Positions 37,209 through 46,846 of a stretch of 64,000 bases of DNA are shown piece by piece. The notes beneath the pieces are model-generated. The model did not search any database and was not told the DNA's origin. It saw nothing but the letters and a program-made list of their open reading frames with translations. Position 1 is the stretch's first letter. Each line of letters opens with the position of its first letter. The DNA comes from Paenibacillus sp. LHD-38 (GTDB lineage Bacteria > Bacillota > Bacilli > Paenibacillales > Paenibacillaceae): the NCBI RefSeq assembly GCF_031157315.1, contig NZ_JAVIFU010000037.1:1-64000 (forward strand), read 5' to 3'. Position numbers and translations under genes: made by a program.

Positions 37209-39119
37209 ATGCGGATAGATAGCCCGTTTTGGTCGAGATATATTCGGTTGGTGAAAAACACGGTCATCCCATATCAGTATGAAGCTATCCATGATCGGAT
37301 TCCTGAGGCGGAAAAGAGCTTTGCCATTCAAAACTTCCGAATTGCAGCAGGACATGAATCAGGGGAGTTCCAAGGCATGGTGTTTCAAGACAGCGATGTT
37401 GCAAAATGGTTGGAAGCAGTCGGATATAGCCTGCAGGTTATGCCTGATCCAGATTTAGAGAGGCTGGCAGACGAGGTCATTGATTTGGTTGCTGCGGCGC
37501 AGCAGCCTGACGGTTACTTGAACACGTATTTCACGATTAAAGAGCCGGATAAGCGATGGACCAACTTGGCTGAGTGCCATGAGCTATATTGCGCAGGCCA
37601 TATGATGGAGGCGGCTGTCGCTTATTTTGATGCTACAGGCAAGCGCAGGCTGCTCGATGTCATGTGCAAATTTGCTGATTATATTGATTCGGTTTTTGGC
37701 AAAGGAGAGGGGCAGCTTCAAGGCTACGACGGACATCAAGAAATTGAGCTGGCGTTAATCAAGCTGTACCGGACTACTGTAAATGATCGTTACCTGAAGT
37801 TAAGCAAATACTTCATCGATGTGAGAGGACAATCGCCTAACTATTTAACAGAGGAGTGGGAGCGAAGGGGACGAAAAACCTTTTTCCCTGAGATGAAGGA
37901 TTTCGGCGGGGATTACGCACAGGCGCATGAGCCGGTGAGGCAGCAGCAGCAAGCGACTGGTCATGCCGTAAGAGCAGTCTATATGTACACCGCCATGGCG
38001 GATATCGCTGCGGAAACCGGAGATGTTAGTCTCTATGAAGCATGCAAGCGCTTGTGGGATAATCTAACAGGCAAAAGAATGTATATTACGGGGGCAATCG
38101 GTTCACAAGCCTTCGGCGAACGTTTCTCCTACGATTATGATTTACCGAACGATCTCGCATATGCGGAGACCTGTGCTTCGATCGGACTTATTTTCTTCGC
38201 GGAACGGATGCTTCGGCTGGAGCCGAACAGCCAATATGCGGATGTGCTCGAGAGAGCTCTTTACAATACCGTGCTCGCCGGCATGTCGTTGGACGGTAAA
38301 AAATTCTTTTATGTTAATCCGCTTGAGGTTGTGCCAGAGGCATGCCATCACCATAATAAACAGCATGTGAAGGCTGAGCGGCAGGGCTGGTTCGGTTGTG
38401 CCTGTTGTCCGCCGAATGTGGCACGGCTTTTGTCATCCCTTGGTAATTATGTCTATTCCACGAGCGAGAAAACCGCATTTGTCCATCTTTATGTAGGCGG
38501 CGAGGCAAAATTGAAGCTTGGTACATATAACGTTCGGCTCGTTCAAGAGACCGATTTTCCGAACGATAACAAAGTCGCCGTTAAGGTGTTTCCTGGCGGG
38601 GAGGCCGTCTTTTCTCTAGCATTTCGGCAGCCGAACTGGTGTCCGACAATGCGAATATCGGTCAACGGCGAGCCGCTTTTGACTGACGGCCGCCTGATGA
38701 ACGGCTATATCATGGTTGATCGGCTATGGAAGGATGGAGATGTGGTCGAATTAGAGCTGGAGATGCCGATCATCCGCATGAATGCGAATCCGCTCGTTCG
38801 CGAAACGATTGGTAAGGTTGCCCTGCAGAGAGGGCCTTTTGTCTACTGCTTGGAAGAAGCCGATAACGGGAATTTGCTGCATGAGCTATTGCTTCCGAAA
38901 GAAGCGGAATTACAAGCTATCTATCAAAGCGATCTTCTTGGAGGCGTTACGATTATTCGCGGACTAGCGGAACGAACCTCGGCCTCCGAATGGAACGGCG
39001 AACTCTACAAGCCGGCCTCGTCAGAAACCAGCGTCGAGGCAGCGCTAACGTTCATTCCTTATTACGCCTGGGCTAATCGAGCATGCGGCGAAATGACAGT
39101 TTGGATGAGAGAGGAATAG
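37209..39119 (+). CDS. Intracellular GH127 beta-L-arabinofuranosidase (HypBA1-like)
   Basis: The 636-aa protein aligns in length and motif order with HypBA1 of Bifidobacterium longum, which releases L-arabinose from beta-1,2-linked disaccharide. Glu320 and Cys322 (AETCAS) and Cys399-Cys400 (GWFGCACCPPN) correspond to the zinc ligands and nucleophile Glu338, Cys340, Cys417 and Cys418 with a constant offset of 18. There is no signal peptide, so it acts in the cytoplasm on imported sugar. Start choice is awkward: GGGAGGG at 37142 and ATG 37158 begin an in-frame leader (MNHLAK) that hits a TAG at 37176. The ATG at 37209 gives a normal family N-terminus but has only AAGG two bases upstream. Either the enzyme is made by reinitiation or the TAG is a lesion. 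A strong terminator follows. Confidence 0.93.
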   Translation: MRIDSPFWSRYIRLVKNTVIPYQYEAIHDRIPEAEKSFAIQNFRIAAGHESGEFQGMVFQDSDVAKWLEAVGYSLQVMPDPDLERLADEVIDLVAAAQQPDGYLNTYFTIKEPDKRWTNLAECHELYCAGHMMEAAVAYFDATGKRRLLDVMCKFADYIDSVFGKGEGQLQGYDGHQEIELALIKLYRTTVNDRYLKLSKYFIDVRGQSPNYLTEEWERRGRKTFFPEMKDFGGDYAQAHEPVRQQQQATGHAVRAVYMYTAMADIAAETGDVSLYEACKRLWDNLTGKRMYITGAIGSQAFGERFSYDYDLPNDLAYAETCASIGLIFFAERMLRLEPNSQYADVLERALYNTVLAGMSLDGKKFFYVNPLEVVPEACHHHNKQHVKAERQGWFGCACCPPNVARLLSSLGNYVYSTSEKTAFVHLYVGGEAKLKLGTYNVRLVQETDFPNDNKVAVKVFPGGEAVFSLAFRQPNWCPTMRISVNGEPLLTDGRLMNGYIMVDRLWKDGDVVELELEMPIIRMNANPLVRETIGKVALQRGPFVYCLEEADNGNLLHELLLPKEAELQAIYQSDLLGGVTIIRGLAERTSASEWNGELYKPASSETSVEAALTFIPYYAWANRACGEMTVWMREE

Positions 39120-39187
39120 GGCCGAACTCAAGTTCGATCTCCGAAAACAAATAATGTTAAAAGAATAGATGTATAGGCACATTTGCG

Positions 39188-39240
39188 GAAGGGGCTGTCC
39201 CGGAAGGTCTTAATTGACCTACAAGGACAGCCCCTTCTGT
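39188..39240 (+). terminator. Rho-independent terminator after GH127
   Basis: aaggggctgtcc pairs with ggacagcccctt; inner segments ggtc/gacc pair too; the arm ends in a T-rich run. It marks the right end of the arabinose locus. Confidence 0.85.
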
Positions 39241-39274
39241 TTGCTGGCGGTTATCATTCCTAAACGTTTTTCAG

Positions 39275-39460
39275 CTAAGCTTTAGCCTTTTGTTTAGCCT
39301 CGAATTGCAGGCAAGGCTTCCCGGAGGAAGACAAGACCGTGAGACTTGGCATCGTCTTTGTTTTAAATCCAAAGGCTTTGCATCCTCTAGGACCAACTGG
39401 ATCCCATGTAATATAAAAATATTTGCATTTCATACAGTCAATGCGTGGATTCTCCGTCAT
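39275..39460 (-). CDS. Small conserved cysteine protein, function unknown
   Basis: This 61-aa product has CMKCKYFYITWDP, GCKAFGF and a late Cys (GKPCLQF), the layout of a widespread short family in Bacillota that is sometimes mislabelled uracil-DNA glycosylase. The four cysteines suggest metal binding. GCGAGG lies five bases before the ATG on the minus strand. It stands alone, convergent with the GH127 gene. Confidence 0.72.
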   Translation of the reverse strand: MTENPRIDCMKCKYFYITWDPVGPRGCKAFGFKTKTMPSLTVLSSSGKPCLQFEAKQKAKA

Positions 39461-39686
39461 TTTTGACCTCGCAAAAAAGATATTGTTGATTAAGTATAAC
39501 TTATATCAGGGGGAGTTACAGTCTCTATTCCGTACCCACTTCGAATCATTGGGCCATAATATTTATTCAAACCATACATAAATCCCAATAATTTGTAAAA
39601 CATGCTAACATCAGTTATTTTAACAGCTGCCAGATCTGCTCTATATCAGATTGTCATACCCATAGTGAATTATGGAGGGAATACAG

Positions 39687-40304
39687 TTGATTATTATGTG
39701 TAGACTTATCCAAACCAAGAGGCTGAAAATAGGAAAGAAAAAAAGTTTTTTCGCATTCAATTTAATTTTGCTTGCGCTTATTCCGATTTTTACTTACGCT
39801 GAGCTGAAGGTTTCGTATAAACAAACGGATCGGAAATGGTATCAAGTGATCGAACGACGGGCACGATTTATATTCAAGCGACACTCTGGATTGTTTGAGA
39901 AGCGGAAGATGATGTTTAATAAGCGAAATATGTTATCCTTATACGTACCCCTAACGGATGTCTTAACATTTTTATTACGTCATATGATTTTTGGCCATTT
40001 TTTGTGGAGAAGCGGGCTGGACAATTCTTATGGTTACAGGGATCCAAATGCGGGGGATGTCTTATTGATTCGTCTCATTCGCATCACATGTCCCAATGAT
40101 TCTATATATTGTTGCAAGCGGGTCAGCTTGTTGACTATCCCGTTCGGATCCTTTTTAATACTGTATTGTCTATGGGATGATTCATCGCTGCCGAATTGAG
40201 GAATGACTTCCATTTTCCCTTATCGTGCTTGCGATTTGGCGGATTATGGCACAGATCCACTGCTTTGGTGTCTTTACGAAACAGGACAACTTGAATTAAA
40301 ATAG
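39687..40304 (+). pseudogene. Doubtful or decayed coding stretch between GH127 and parE
   Basis: GGAGGG at 39673-39679 precedes TTG 39687, which opens a frame with a convincing signal-like start (Lys-rich, then FFAFNLILLALIPIFTYAE). After that the composition becomes irregular and the frame stops at 40197. The same frame then runs on to 40304 with a more protein-like tail (ADYGTDPLLWCLYETGQLEL). This could be a secreted protein with a nonsense codon or further frameshifts, or simply non-coding. I do not recognise it. The rest of the gap 39461-40345 shows nothing clear. Confidence 0.25.
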
Positions 40305-40345
40305 CTTGAAGATACGGAAACGTGACTACAGATTGGGGGACGCTC

Positions 40346-42316
40346 ATGTCAGAGCAAACAGATCTCTTTGCAAATACAGCGGCCGCAGACCGAAATTACG
40401 AGGCCGATGATATACAGGTGCTTGAAGGTTTAACTGCTGTCCGAAAAAGACCGGGTATGTACATAGGTAGTACAAGCAGCTCGGGTTTACATCACTTGGT
40501 TTGGGAAATTGTCGACAATGCGGTCGACGAACACTTAGCCAAGTTTTGTTCGGCTATCGAAGTTACCCTGCATAAGAACGGAGCAGTAACCGTTCATGAT
40601 AACGGACGAGGTATACCTACCGGCATGCATAAGACCGGCATACCCACGCCTCAGGTTGTTTTTACGATTTTGCATGCAGGCGGAAAGTTTGGCGGCGGGG
40701 GATACAAGAAGTCCGGCGGCCTGCACGGCGTTGGTGCTTCGGTTACGAATGCCCTATCGGAGTGGTTAGAGGTCGACATCTTTCGTGATGGCAAAATTCA
40801 TCGTCAAAGGTTCGAATATTGGATCGACGAAACGGGCCGGGAGCATGTAGGTGAGCCTGTTCGAGGCTTAGAGATTATCGGGACAACAAACCGGACAGGC
40901 ACTAAAGTTACATTCAAGCCGGACGGCCGCGTATTTCAGAACGGGACGACGCTAAGCTATGATACGCTTGCTGAAAGGCTTCAAGAAATCGCTTTTCTTA
41001 ACTCGGGCCTTAAGGTGTCAATTAAAGATGACCGAAGCGGCAAGCAGGATGTATTTCATTACGAGGGCGGGGCGCGTCAATTCGTTCAGTTTTTGAATGA
41101 AAACAAAACGGTGCTGCATGACGTCATTCACTTTGCAAGCGAGCGGGATGAAATTGAAGTTGAGGTTGCTCTCCAGTATAACGATGGCTATACCGAAACC
41201 ATCGCTTCTTTCGTTAACTCCATTCCGACTCGCGGCGGCGGCACGCATGAAACCGGTTTTAAAACGGCGTATACGCGAGTAATGAATGATTATGCGCGTA
41301 AAGCGGCAATGCTGAAGGATAAAGATAAAAATCTTGAAGGCAATGACCTGCGCGAAGGCATGATGGTCGTCATTAATATCAAGATGTCCGAAGTGGAATT
41401 TGTCGGCCAAACCAAAGATCAGCTCGGCAGCTCCTCCGCCCGAAGCGCGGTCGATGCGATCGTATCTGAGAAGATGCAGGTTTTTCTGGAGGAAAATCCT
41501 CAGATCGCGCAAATGCTGTTGAAAAAATCACTACAAGCCTCGAAAGCGCGCGAAGCCGCACGCAAGGCGCGCGAAGAAATCCGCAGCGGCAAGAAGCGTA
41601 GCGAGAGCTCCAACCTTAACGGCAAGCTAACCCCTGCGCAATCTAAAGATTATACTCGTACGGAGCTATTTATCGTAGAAGGGGATTCCGCCGGCGGCTC
41701 GGCCAAGCAAGGCCGCGATTCGAAATACCAAGCGCTATTGCCGCTCAAAGGCAAACCAATGAACCCTGAGAAAGCGAAGCTTATCGATATCTTGAAAAAC
41801 GATGAGTACAAAGCGATCATATCGGCCATCGGCGCGGGCGTAGGTTCTGAATTTGTAGCGGAAGAATGCAACTATAACAAAATAATTATTATGACGGATG
41901 CGGATACGGACGGCGCTCATATTCAAGTATTGCTTCTTACTTTTTTCTATCGTTATATGAAGCCGCTTATCGATTTGGGCCGTGTGTATATCGCGCAGCC
42001 GCCTTTGTACAAAATTACCCGTAAATCAGGAAAGCTGGAAACGATTCGATATGCATGGACGGATGAACAGCTGCAAAATTATTTAAAGGAATACGGCAAA
42101 AATTACGAGCTTCAGCGCTATAAAGGACTTGGAGAGATGAATCCTGATCAGCTCTGGGAAACAACGATGGATCCAGAGAAACGGACGCTGCTCCAAGTGC
42201 AGATCGAGGATGCTGCCAAAGCAGAGCGCAGAGTTTCGACGCTGATGGGCGATAAGGTAGATCCGCGGAAGCGATGGATCGTAGAAAATGTCGACTTTAT
42301 GGAATATGAGGAGTAG
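40346..42316 (+). CDS. parE: DNA topoisomerase IV subunit B (ParE/GrlB)
   Basis: The 656-aa ATPase subunit starts at ATG 40346 after TTGGGGGA; an in-frame GTG at 40322 is less likely. It carries the GHKL ATPase motifs (EIVDNAVDE, GRGIPTG, GLHGVGASVTNALS) and the TOPRIM metal motifs (FIVEGDSAGGSA, TDADTDGAHI). It lacks the large insert of Gram-negative GyrB, and the length fits ParE. With ParC, encoded 12 bp downstream, it separates linked daughter chromosomes. Pairing with parC distinguishes it from gyrB. Confidence 0.95.
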   Translation: MSEQTDLFANTAAADRNYEADDIQVLEGLTAVRKRPGMYIGSTSSSGLHHLVWEIVDNAVDEHLAKFCSAIEVTLHKNGAVTVHDNGRGIPTGMHKTGIPTPQVVFTILHAGGKFGGGGYKKSGGLHGVGASVTNALSEWLEVDIFRDGKIHRQRFEYWIDETGREHVGEPVRGLEIIGTTNRTGTKVTFKPDGRVFQNGTTLSYDTLAERLQEIAFLNSGLKVSIKDDRSGKQDVFHYEGGARQFVQFLNENKTVLHDVIHFASERDEIEVEVALQYNDGYTETIASFVNSIPTRGGGTHETGFKTAYTRVMNDYARKAAMLKDKDKNLEGNDLREGMMVVINIKMSEVEFVGQTKDQLGSSSARSAVDAIVSEKMQVFLEENPQIAQMLLKKSLQASKAREAARKAREEIRSGKKRSESSNLNGKLTPAQSKDYTRTELFIVEGDSAGGSAKQGRDSKYQALLPLKGKPMNPEKAKLIDILKNDEYKAIISAIGAGVGSEFVAEECNYNKIIIMTDADTDGAHIQVLLLTFFYRYMKPLIDLGRVYIAQPPLYKITRKSGKLETIRYAWTDEQLQNYLKEYGKNYELQRYKGLGEMNPDQLWETTMDPEKRTLLQVQIEDAAKAERRVSTLMGDKVDPRKRWIVENVDFMEYEE

Positions 42317-42328
42317 GGGGATTTCTGC

Positions 42329-44791
42329 ATGAGTATGCTGGAACAATTTTTACCGGCGTTTTTGGAAGAGGTTGTGGGTGACCGCTTTGGACGCTATTCA
42401 AAGTATATTATTCAGGACCGCGCCATTCCTGACGTTCGCGACGGCTTGAAGCCGGTGCAGCGTCGTATTCTATATGCGATGTATGATTCGGGCAATACGC
42501 CGGACAAGCAATACCGCAAATCGGCTAAAACAGTCGGCGACGTAATGGGTAACTATCATCCGCATGGTGATTCGTCCATTTATGAAGGTATGGTAAGGAT
42601 GGCACAGCCATGGAAGATGGGGCATCCGCTCGTTGACGGACACGGAAACTGGGGCTCGCAGGATGATGATCCCGCGGCAGCTATGCGTTATACAGAAGCG
42701 CGTTTGTCCGCTATTGCGATGGAGCTGCTTCGTGATATAGAGAAAAGAACGGTTCAGTTTAAAGATAATTTCGATAATACAACGAAGGAGCCGGTAGTGC
42801 TGCCGTCGCGGTACCCTAATTTGCTCGTAAACGGGACCAGCGGCATCTCTGCCGGCTTTGCCACGGAGATTCCGCCTCATAACCTGCGCGAGATCATCGA
42901 TGCTTGTATCGCGCTTATGGGCAGTCCTGAGCTTTCACTGGAAGAGCTCATGACTTATGTCAAAGGCCCGGATTTTCCGACCGGAGGCATCATTATGGGC
43001 GAAGAAGGTATTCGCGATGCTTACGCAACTGGCAAGGGACGTATTTACATACGCGCCAAAACAGCGATCGAAGACATGCGCGGCGGCAAGCAGCAGCTAG
43101 TCATTACTGAAATCCCTTACCAAGTCGTTAAATCCCGCCTGGTTACCGCAATGGAAAACATCCGGATCGAGAAAAAGGTCGAGGGCATTGCAGAGGTGCG
43201 CGACGAGAGCGGACGGAACGGTCTCCGAATTGTCGTCGAGTTTAAGAAAGACGCCGATGCACAGGGGATACTAGCCTATTTGTTTAAGAAAACCGATCTT
43301 CAAGTGGCATACAGCTTCAATATGGTCGCAATCGTCAATAAAACGCCGATGCAGCTTGGTTTAAAGCAAATCTTGTCGGCCTACATTGAGCATCAGAAGG
43401 AAGTCGTCACCTACCGGACGAAATACGATCTCGAAAAGGCTGAGGATCGGGCACATGTGGTTGAAGGTCTCGTAAAGGCGCTCAATATTTTGGATGAAGT
43501 TATCGCAACGATCAAAGCCTCCAAAAACCGTGCGGACGCGCAAGATAATCTGATCGCGAAGTTCGGTTTCACCGCTCGTCAAGCAGATGCTATTCTCACC
43601 TTGCAGCTATACCGCTTAACCAACCTCGAGATTACGACGCTTGAGAAAGAGCTAAAAGAAGCAATGAAGAAGATTGCTTACTTAAAATCAATCTTGGCTA
43701 GTGAGAAAAAGCTTATCGGCGTCATCAAGGATGAGCTTCTTGAGATTCAGACGAAATACGGGATTGATCGCCGTTCAGATTTGCGCGGCGAAATTGAGGA
43801 GCTGAAGGTAAACCTTGAAGTTCTGGTAACGCCTGAGGATGTTCTTGTAACGCTCAGCCAAGACGGTTACGTGAAACGGACAAGCATGCTTTCATTTACG
43901 AGGTCAGGCGGCGAGCTGCAAAATGCCGGCGTCAAGGAAGGCGACTTTGTAAAAGAGCTGCTTGAGGTAAATACGATAGATAATTTGCTGCTATTCACAC
44001 GCAAAGGTCAATATTATTTATTGCCGGTCCATCAGATTCCGGAATTCAAATGGAAGGAAACGGGGACTGCTATCGTTAACGTTGTGCCGATGCCAAAGGA
44101 TGACTCGATCGTTAGCGTGATCCCGATTAAAGACATTCAATCTTCCACCGCATCGCTTGTTTTCGTAACTAAGAAAGGTCAGGTCAAGCGGACGGAGCTT
44201 AAGGAATACGCCACAACGAGATCAACCGCGGTAGCCGCATGCAAGGTATCGGACGGGGACGAAGTCATAAGAGTTATCCTCAGCGACAGCTCGAAGCAAA
44301 TTATGCTCGTAACGAAGCAGGGAATGAGCATACGTTTTGCTGAGACTGAGGTTAATCCGATGGGCAGAGTGGCAACTGGCGTTAGAGGAATCCAGTTGAA
44401 GGATGGAGACGAGCTTATCGCTGCGGAATGGGTTGCTGAAGATGAAGGCGAAGTACTCGTCATTTCCGATATCGGATACGCTAAGCGAACGCTGCTTCTG
44501 GATTATCCAATACAGGGCAGAGGAGGCAAAGGCGTACAAACCTTCGAATTTAAAGAAGGCAAGCGAGTACGTCCGAACGGAGCCTCACTCGTCGGAGCCT
44601 ATTATTGCAAAGCAGCGAAAGAAATTGTTGCGTTTACCTCATCGGGTGCAAAGTTAATTGCTACTTCGGAGAAGGCTCCGATTGAAGAGCGTAAAGCGAT
44701 TGGTAAGCTGGTGTTCCCGGTTGAGAAAACGGATGTAATAACGAATACGCTCGCACGCTCTAGCTCAGATTCTAATCAAAAGGCCGATTAG
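42329..44791 (+). CDS. parC: DNA topoisomerase IV subunit A (ParC/GrlA)
   Basis: An 820-aa protein with the DNA-cleavage winged helix, active-site Tyr121 ([10 protein letters not shown]) and a C-terminal beta-pinwheel made of repeated blades (for example [14 protein letters not shown] and [13 protein letters not shown]). The quinolone-determining region reads [10 protein letters not shown] with Ser82 and Glu86, the drug-sensitive residues. AGGGGG lies eight bases before the ATG. It is co-transcribed with parE; the 3' end overlaps a small convergent gene by 20 bp. Confidence 0.96.
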   Translation: MSMLEQFLPAFLEEVVGDRFGRYSKYIIQDRAIPDVRDGLKPVQRRILYAMYDSGNTPDKQYRKSAKTVGDVMGNYHPHGDSSIYEGMVRMAQPWKMGHPLVDGHGNWGSQDDDPAAAMRYTEARLSAIAMELLRDIEKRTVQFKDNFDNTTKEPVVLPSRYPNLLVNGTSGISAGFATEIPPHNLREIIDACIALMGSPELSLEELMTYVKGPDFPTGGIIMGEEGIRDAYATGKGRIYIRAKTAIEDMRGGKQQLVITEIPYQVVKSRLVTAMENIRIEKKVEGIAEVRDESGRNGLRIVVEFKKDADAQGILAYLFKKTDLQVAYSFNMVAIVNKTPMQLGLKQILSAYIEHQKEVVTYRTKYDLEKAEDRAHVVEGLVKALNILDEVIATIKASKNRADAQDNLIAKFGFTARQADAILTLQLYRLTNLEITTLEKELKEAMKKIAYLKSILASEKKLIGVIKDELLEIQTKYGIDRRSDLRGEIEELKVNLEVLVTPEDVLVTLSQDGYVKRTSMLSFTRSGGELQNAGVKEGDFVKELLEVNTIDNLLLFTRKGQYYLLPVHQIPEFKWKETGTAIVNVVPMPKDDSIVSVIPIKDIQSSTASLVFVTKKGQVKRTELKEYATTRSTAVAACKVSDGDEVIRVILSDSSKQIMLVTKQGMSIRFAETEVNPMGRVATGVRGIQLKDGDELIAAEWVAEDEGEVLVISDIGYAKRTLLLDYPIQGRGGKGVQTFEFKEGKRVRPNGASLVGAYYCKAAKEIVAFTSSGAKLIATSEKAPIEERKAIGKLVFPVEKTDVITNTLARSSSDSNQKAD

Positions 44792-44939
44792 GCGGATCAA
44801 ACCGTTCAATCACTTCTAATATGGCTTCAAGCATGACCCACAATGGTACCAGCTCATCCGGGCGGTCCAGCCATTGTGGGTCTTTTATGATGCCGTAACT
44901 TTTGATTTTTTCCATGATCATCGCTTTTCTTTCTTCCAC
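44772..44939 (-). CDS. Small conserved hypothetical protein
   Basis: On the minus strand AAGGAG (44950-44955) lies ten bases before GTG 44939, giving a 55-aa protein. A longer frame from 44999 has no ribosome site. The sequence is helical with a Trp-rich centre ([17 protein letters not shown]) and the tail FDPPNRPFD. It is convergent with and overlaps parC. No function is recognisable. Confidence 0.6.
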   Translation of the reverse strand: MEERKAMIMEKIKSYGIIKDPQWLDRPDELVPLWVMLEAILEVIERFDPPNRPFD

Positions 44940-45090
44940 TCGGTACACGCTCCTTACTTTATAAGCATAAATAGACATGGCGCTGGGCCTTCGCCACATT
45001 GTATGTCTAACGCTGTCATAATGTTCGACTTCGTATCGATTAATAGCGCAAATTATTAATTGGGTTAATCTTTAATTCGACATTAAAGAC

Positions 45091-45099
45091 TGCTATAAT
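45091..45099 (+). promoter_or_regulatory. Extended -10 promoter of the MarR gene
   Basis: TGCTATAAT is a perfect extended -10 (TGnTATAAT) 45 nt before the MarR start; no good -35 is visible, which is acceptable for this promoter type. Confidence 0.55.
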
Positions 45100-45143
45100 T
45101 AAAAACAAATAGTTGGAAATTGACAGAGAGTTGGTGTGAGAGT

Positions 45144-45548
45144 ATGGTGTCTGGAGAATTTACTCGATTATGGACGAGGCTATCACGGGATTGGAAAACT
45201 AACTTGGAACAATCGCTAGCTCCATTAACGGAAGGCCAGCTTAACGTGCTAGAGCTGCTGCTTCAGCATCAGCCGATGAAACCTTCGGATCTACTGCAAT
45301 ACTTGGCTACTACGCCTGCTGCGATTACGACGCTGCTTGACAGGATGGAACGAAATGAGTTGATTGAACGAACGCGTGATGATAATGACCGAAGAATCGT
45401 GTGGGTTTCTGTATCGGAGAAGGGAAAAGCTGAAGCGGATCGCGGTACAACGATTCGGACCGAATTGATCGAACAATCGTTGGACCGCATTTCCTCTCAT
45501 AATCAACAGCTGTTGGTTTACCTGCTGGGCAAAGTTGCTAATTTGTAA
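45144..45548 (+). CDS. MarR-family transcriptional regulator
   Basis: The 134-aa protein (ATG 45144, GAGAG upstream; a TTG at 45120 is possible) has a winged helix with recognition helix TTPAAITTLLDRMERNELIE and wing DDNDRRIVWVSVSEKG, diagnostic for MarR. Such proteins bind as dimers and respond to small phenolic ligands or redox. It has its own promoter and no co-directional partner, and faces a convergent CapA-like gene, so its target is not evident. Confidence 0.9.
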   Translation: MVSGEFTRLWTRLSRDWKTNLEQSLAPLTEGQLNVLELLLQHQPMKPSDLLQYLATTPAAITTLLDRMERNELIERTRDDNDRRIVWVSVSEKGKAEADRGTTIRTELIEQSLDRISSHNQQLLVYLLGKVANL

Positions 45549-45569
45549 GCAAACTAGCGGTGGAAGAGC

Positions 45570-46826
45570 TTATTTCATAGAATCGAGCCGATTGCGCAGC
45601 ATATCGTAATTTTTTTTTAGCACAATGTAGTCGGCTTCTGTTAGCAAGGTATCGGTAGTCGCAGTAATCGTTTCTTCAATCGGCAATACGCGGTAGCGGT
45701 AAGAATGATCGGGTTTATAACGATGGACCCATGTCGGAATCGATTCGATATCCGTAAAGTCCACGGTGCCGTCCGTCATATTTTTACGAACATTTACTTT
45801 GAAAATAACCCCGTAATCCTTCGAGTCGCCCCGCTGGTTAGAAATGAAATTACCCATAGAATAAATAATAAGACCTTTTTTTACATGGCCGTTCTCACCG
45901 GTCGTTTCAACGACTTCATATGGCTGCACGACATGTGGATGCGAACCGGCGATAATATCCGCTCCCGCAGCGACTAAGCTTCTAGCTAGACGTTTTTGTT
46001 CATCATTTGGCGTAATTTGATACTCTGTCCCGAAGTGCAGGGAGACAGTAATGAAATCTGCGCCGGCATCTCGGAGCTTTTTAATATCTGCTTTTATTTT
46101 TTCTTCGTCTATCAGGGAGACAAGGTATGGCTTACCTTCCGGAATCGGAATTCCGTTCGTTCCATATGTGTAAGCCAGCACTCCCATTACAATGCCGTTT
46201 TTCTCGGATAACACGGCGCTGTCGGCTTCCTCTTGTGACGCAGCGGTTCCTTTAAACGGAATATCAAGTGCTTTGAGGTTCTCAATTGTACGCAGTATGC
46301 CGGCTTCCCCTTGATCCAGAGAGTGATTGTTGGCATTCGTAATGAAGTTAAAGCCAGCAGCATTGAGCGCTTCGCCAAGCTCCACGGGCGCATTGAATTG
46401 CGGATAACCGGAATAACCGAACTCTGCGCCGCCCATCGGGGTCTCAAGATTTGCAATGACCCAGTCGCCCTGCTCCAAGATAGGCTTAACCTCCGCAAAA
46501 AAAGGATTGAAATTATATCGGTTTGCCTTTTTGTCAAAAGCGCCTGGAAGCTGCGGGGTATGCATCATCACATCGCCTACAGCCATCCATACTGCGTCTG
46601 CATATACAGGCTCAGGTGTTGGCGTTGGCTCAATCACAACGGGGGATGGCGAAGGCGTAACGGTTGCTTGCTCATCAGGTTCAGGCACTGCAGCTGCTGA
46701 CGGATTTGGGTCAGACGGTTCAGGTGCGCGATCCGTAAGGAAGGGCACTAAAAAAATGATCAGTAATCCAATGAAACAAAGTACTAATAAAAGGGCTTGA
46801 AATTTTCGGTGCCGTTTGCGGCGCAT
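45570..46826 (-). CDS. CapA/PgsA-like metallophosphatase-fold surface protein
   Basis: The 418-aa protein has an N-terminal membrane anchor (about 8-30), a Pro/Thr/Glu-rich linker with TPSPSP and TPTPEP, and a CapA-type domain. Its metal-site motifs are GDVMMH, NLETP, NANNHSLD, GSHPHV and YSMGNF. This family includes CapA/PgsA of poly-gamma-glutamate synthesis, but no capB or capC genes lie nearby, so a role in capsule is not supported by context. It is expected on the outer face of the membrane. The gene is followed by none of its strand for 20 bp, facing the MarR gene. Confidence 0.88.
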   Translation of the reverse strand: MRRKRHRKFQALLLVLCFIGLLIIFLVPFLTDRAPEPSDPNPSAAAVPEPDEQATVTPSPSPVVIEPTPTPEPVYADAVWMAVGDVMMHTPQLPGAFDKKANRYNFNPFFAEVKPILEQGDWVIANLETPMGGAEFGYSGYPQFNAPVELGEALNAAGFNFITNANNHSLDQGEAGILRTIENLKALDIPFKGTAASQEEADSAVLSEKNGIVMGVLAYTYGTNGIPIPEGKPYLVSLIDEEKIKADIKKLRDAGADFITVSLHFGTEYQITPNDEQKRLARSLVAAGADIIAGSHPHVVQPYEVVETTGENGHVKKGLIIYSMGNFISNQRGDSKDYGVIFKVNVRKNMTDGTVDFTDIESIPTWVHRYKPDHSYRYRVLPIEETITATTDTLLTEADYIVLKKNYDMLRNRLDSMK

Positions 46827-46846
46827 TTAATATTCGTCCTTCCTTG

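Noticed and set aside
46311-46700. Plus-strand frames within the CapA-like gene
   Set aside because: Antisense shadows produced by the Pro/Thr/Glu-rich linker; no start signals.
45570-46826. Poly-gamma-glutamate capsule operon
   Set aside because: The CapA-like protein is alone; no CapB or CapC gene lies nearby, so only the domain family is reported.
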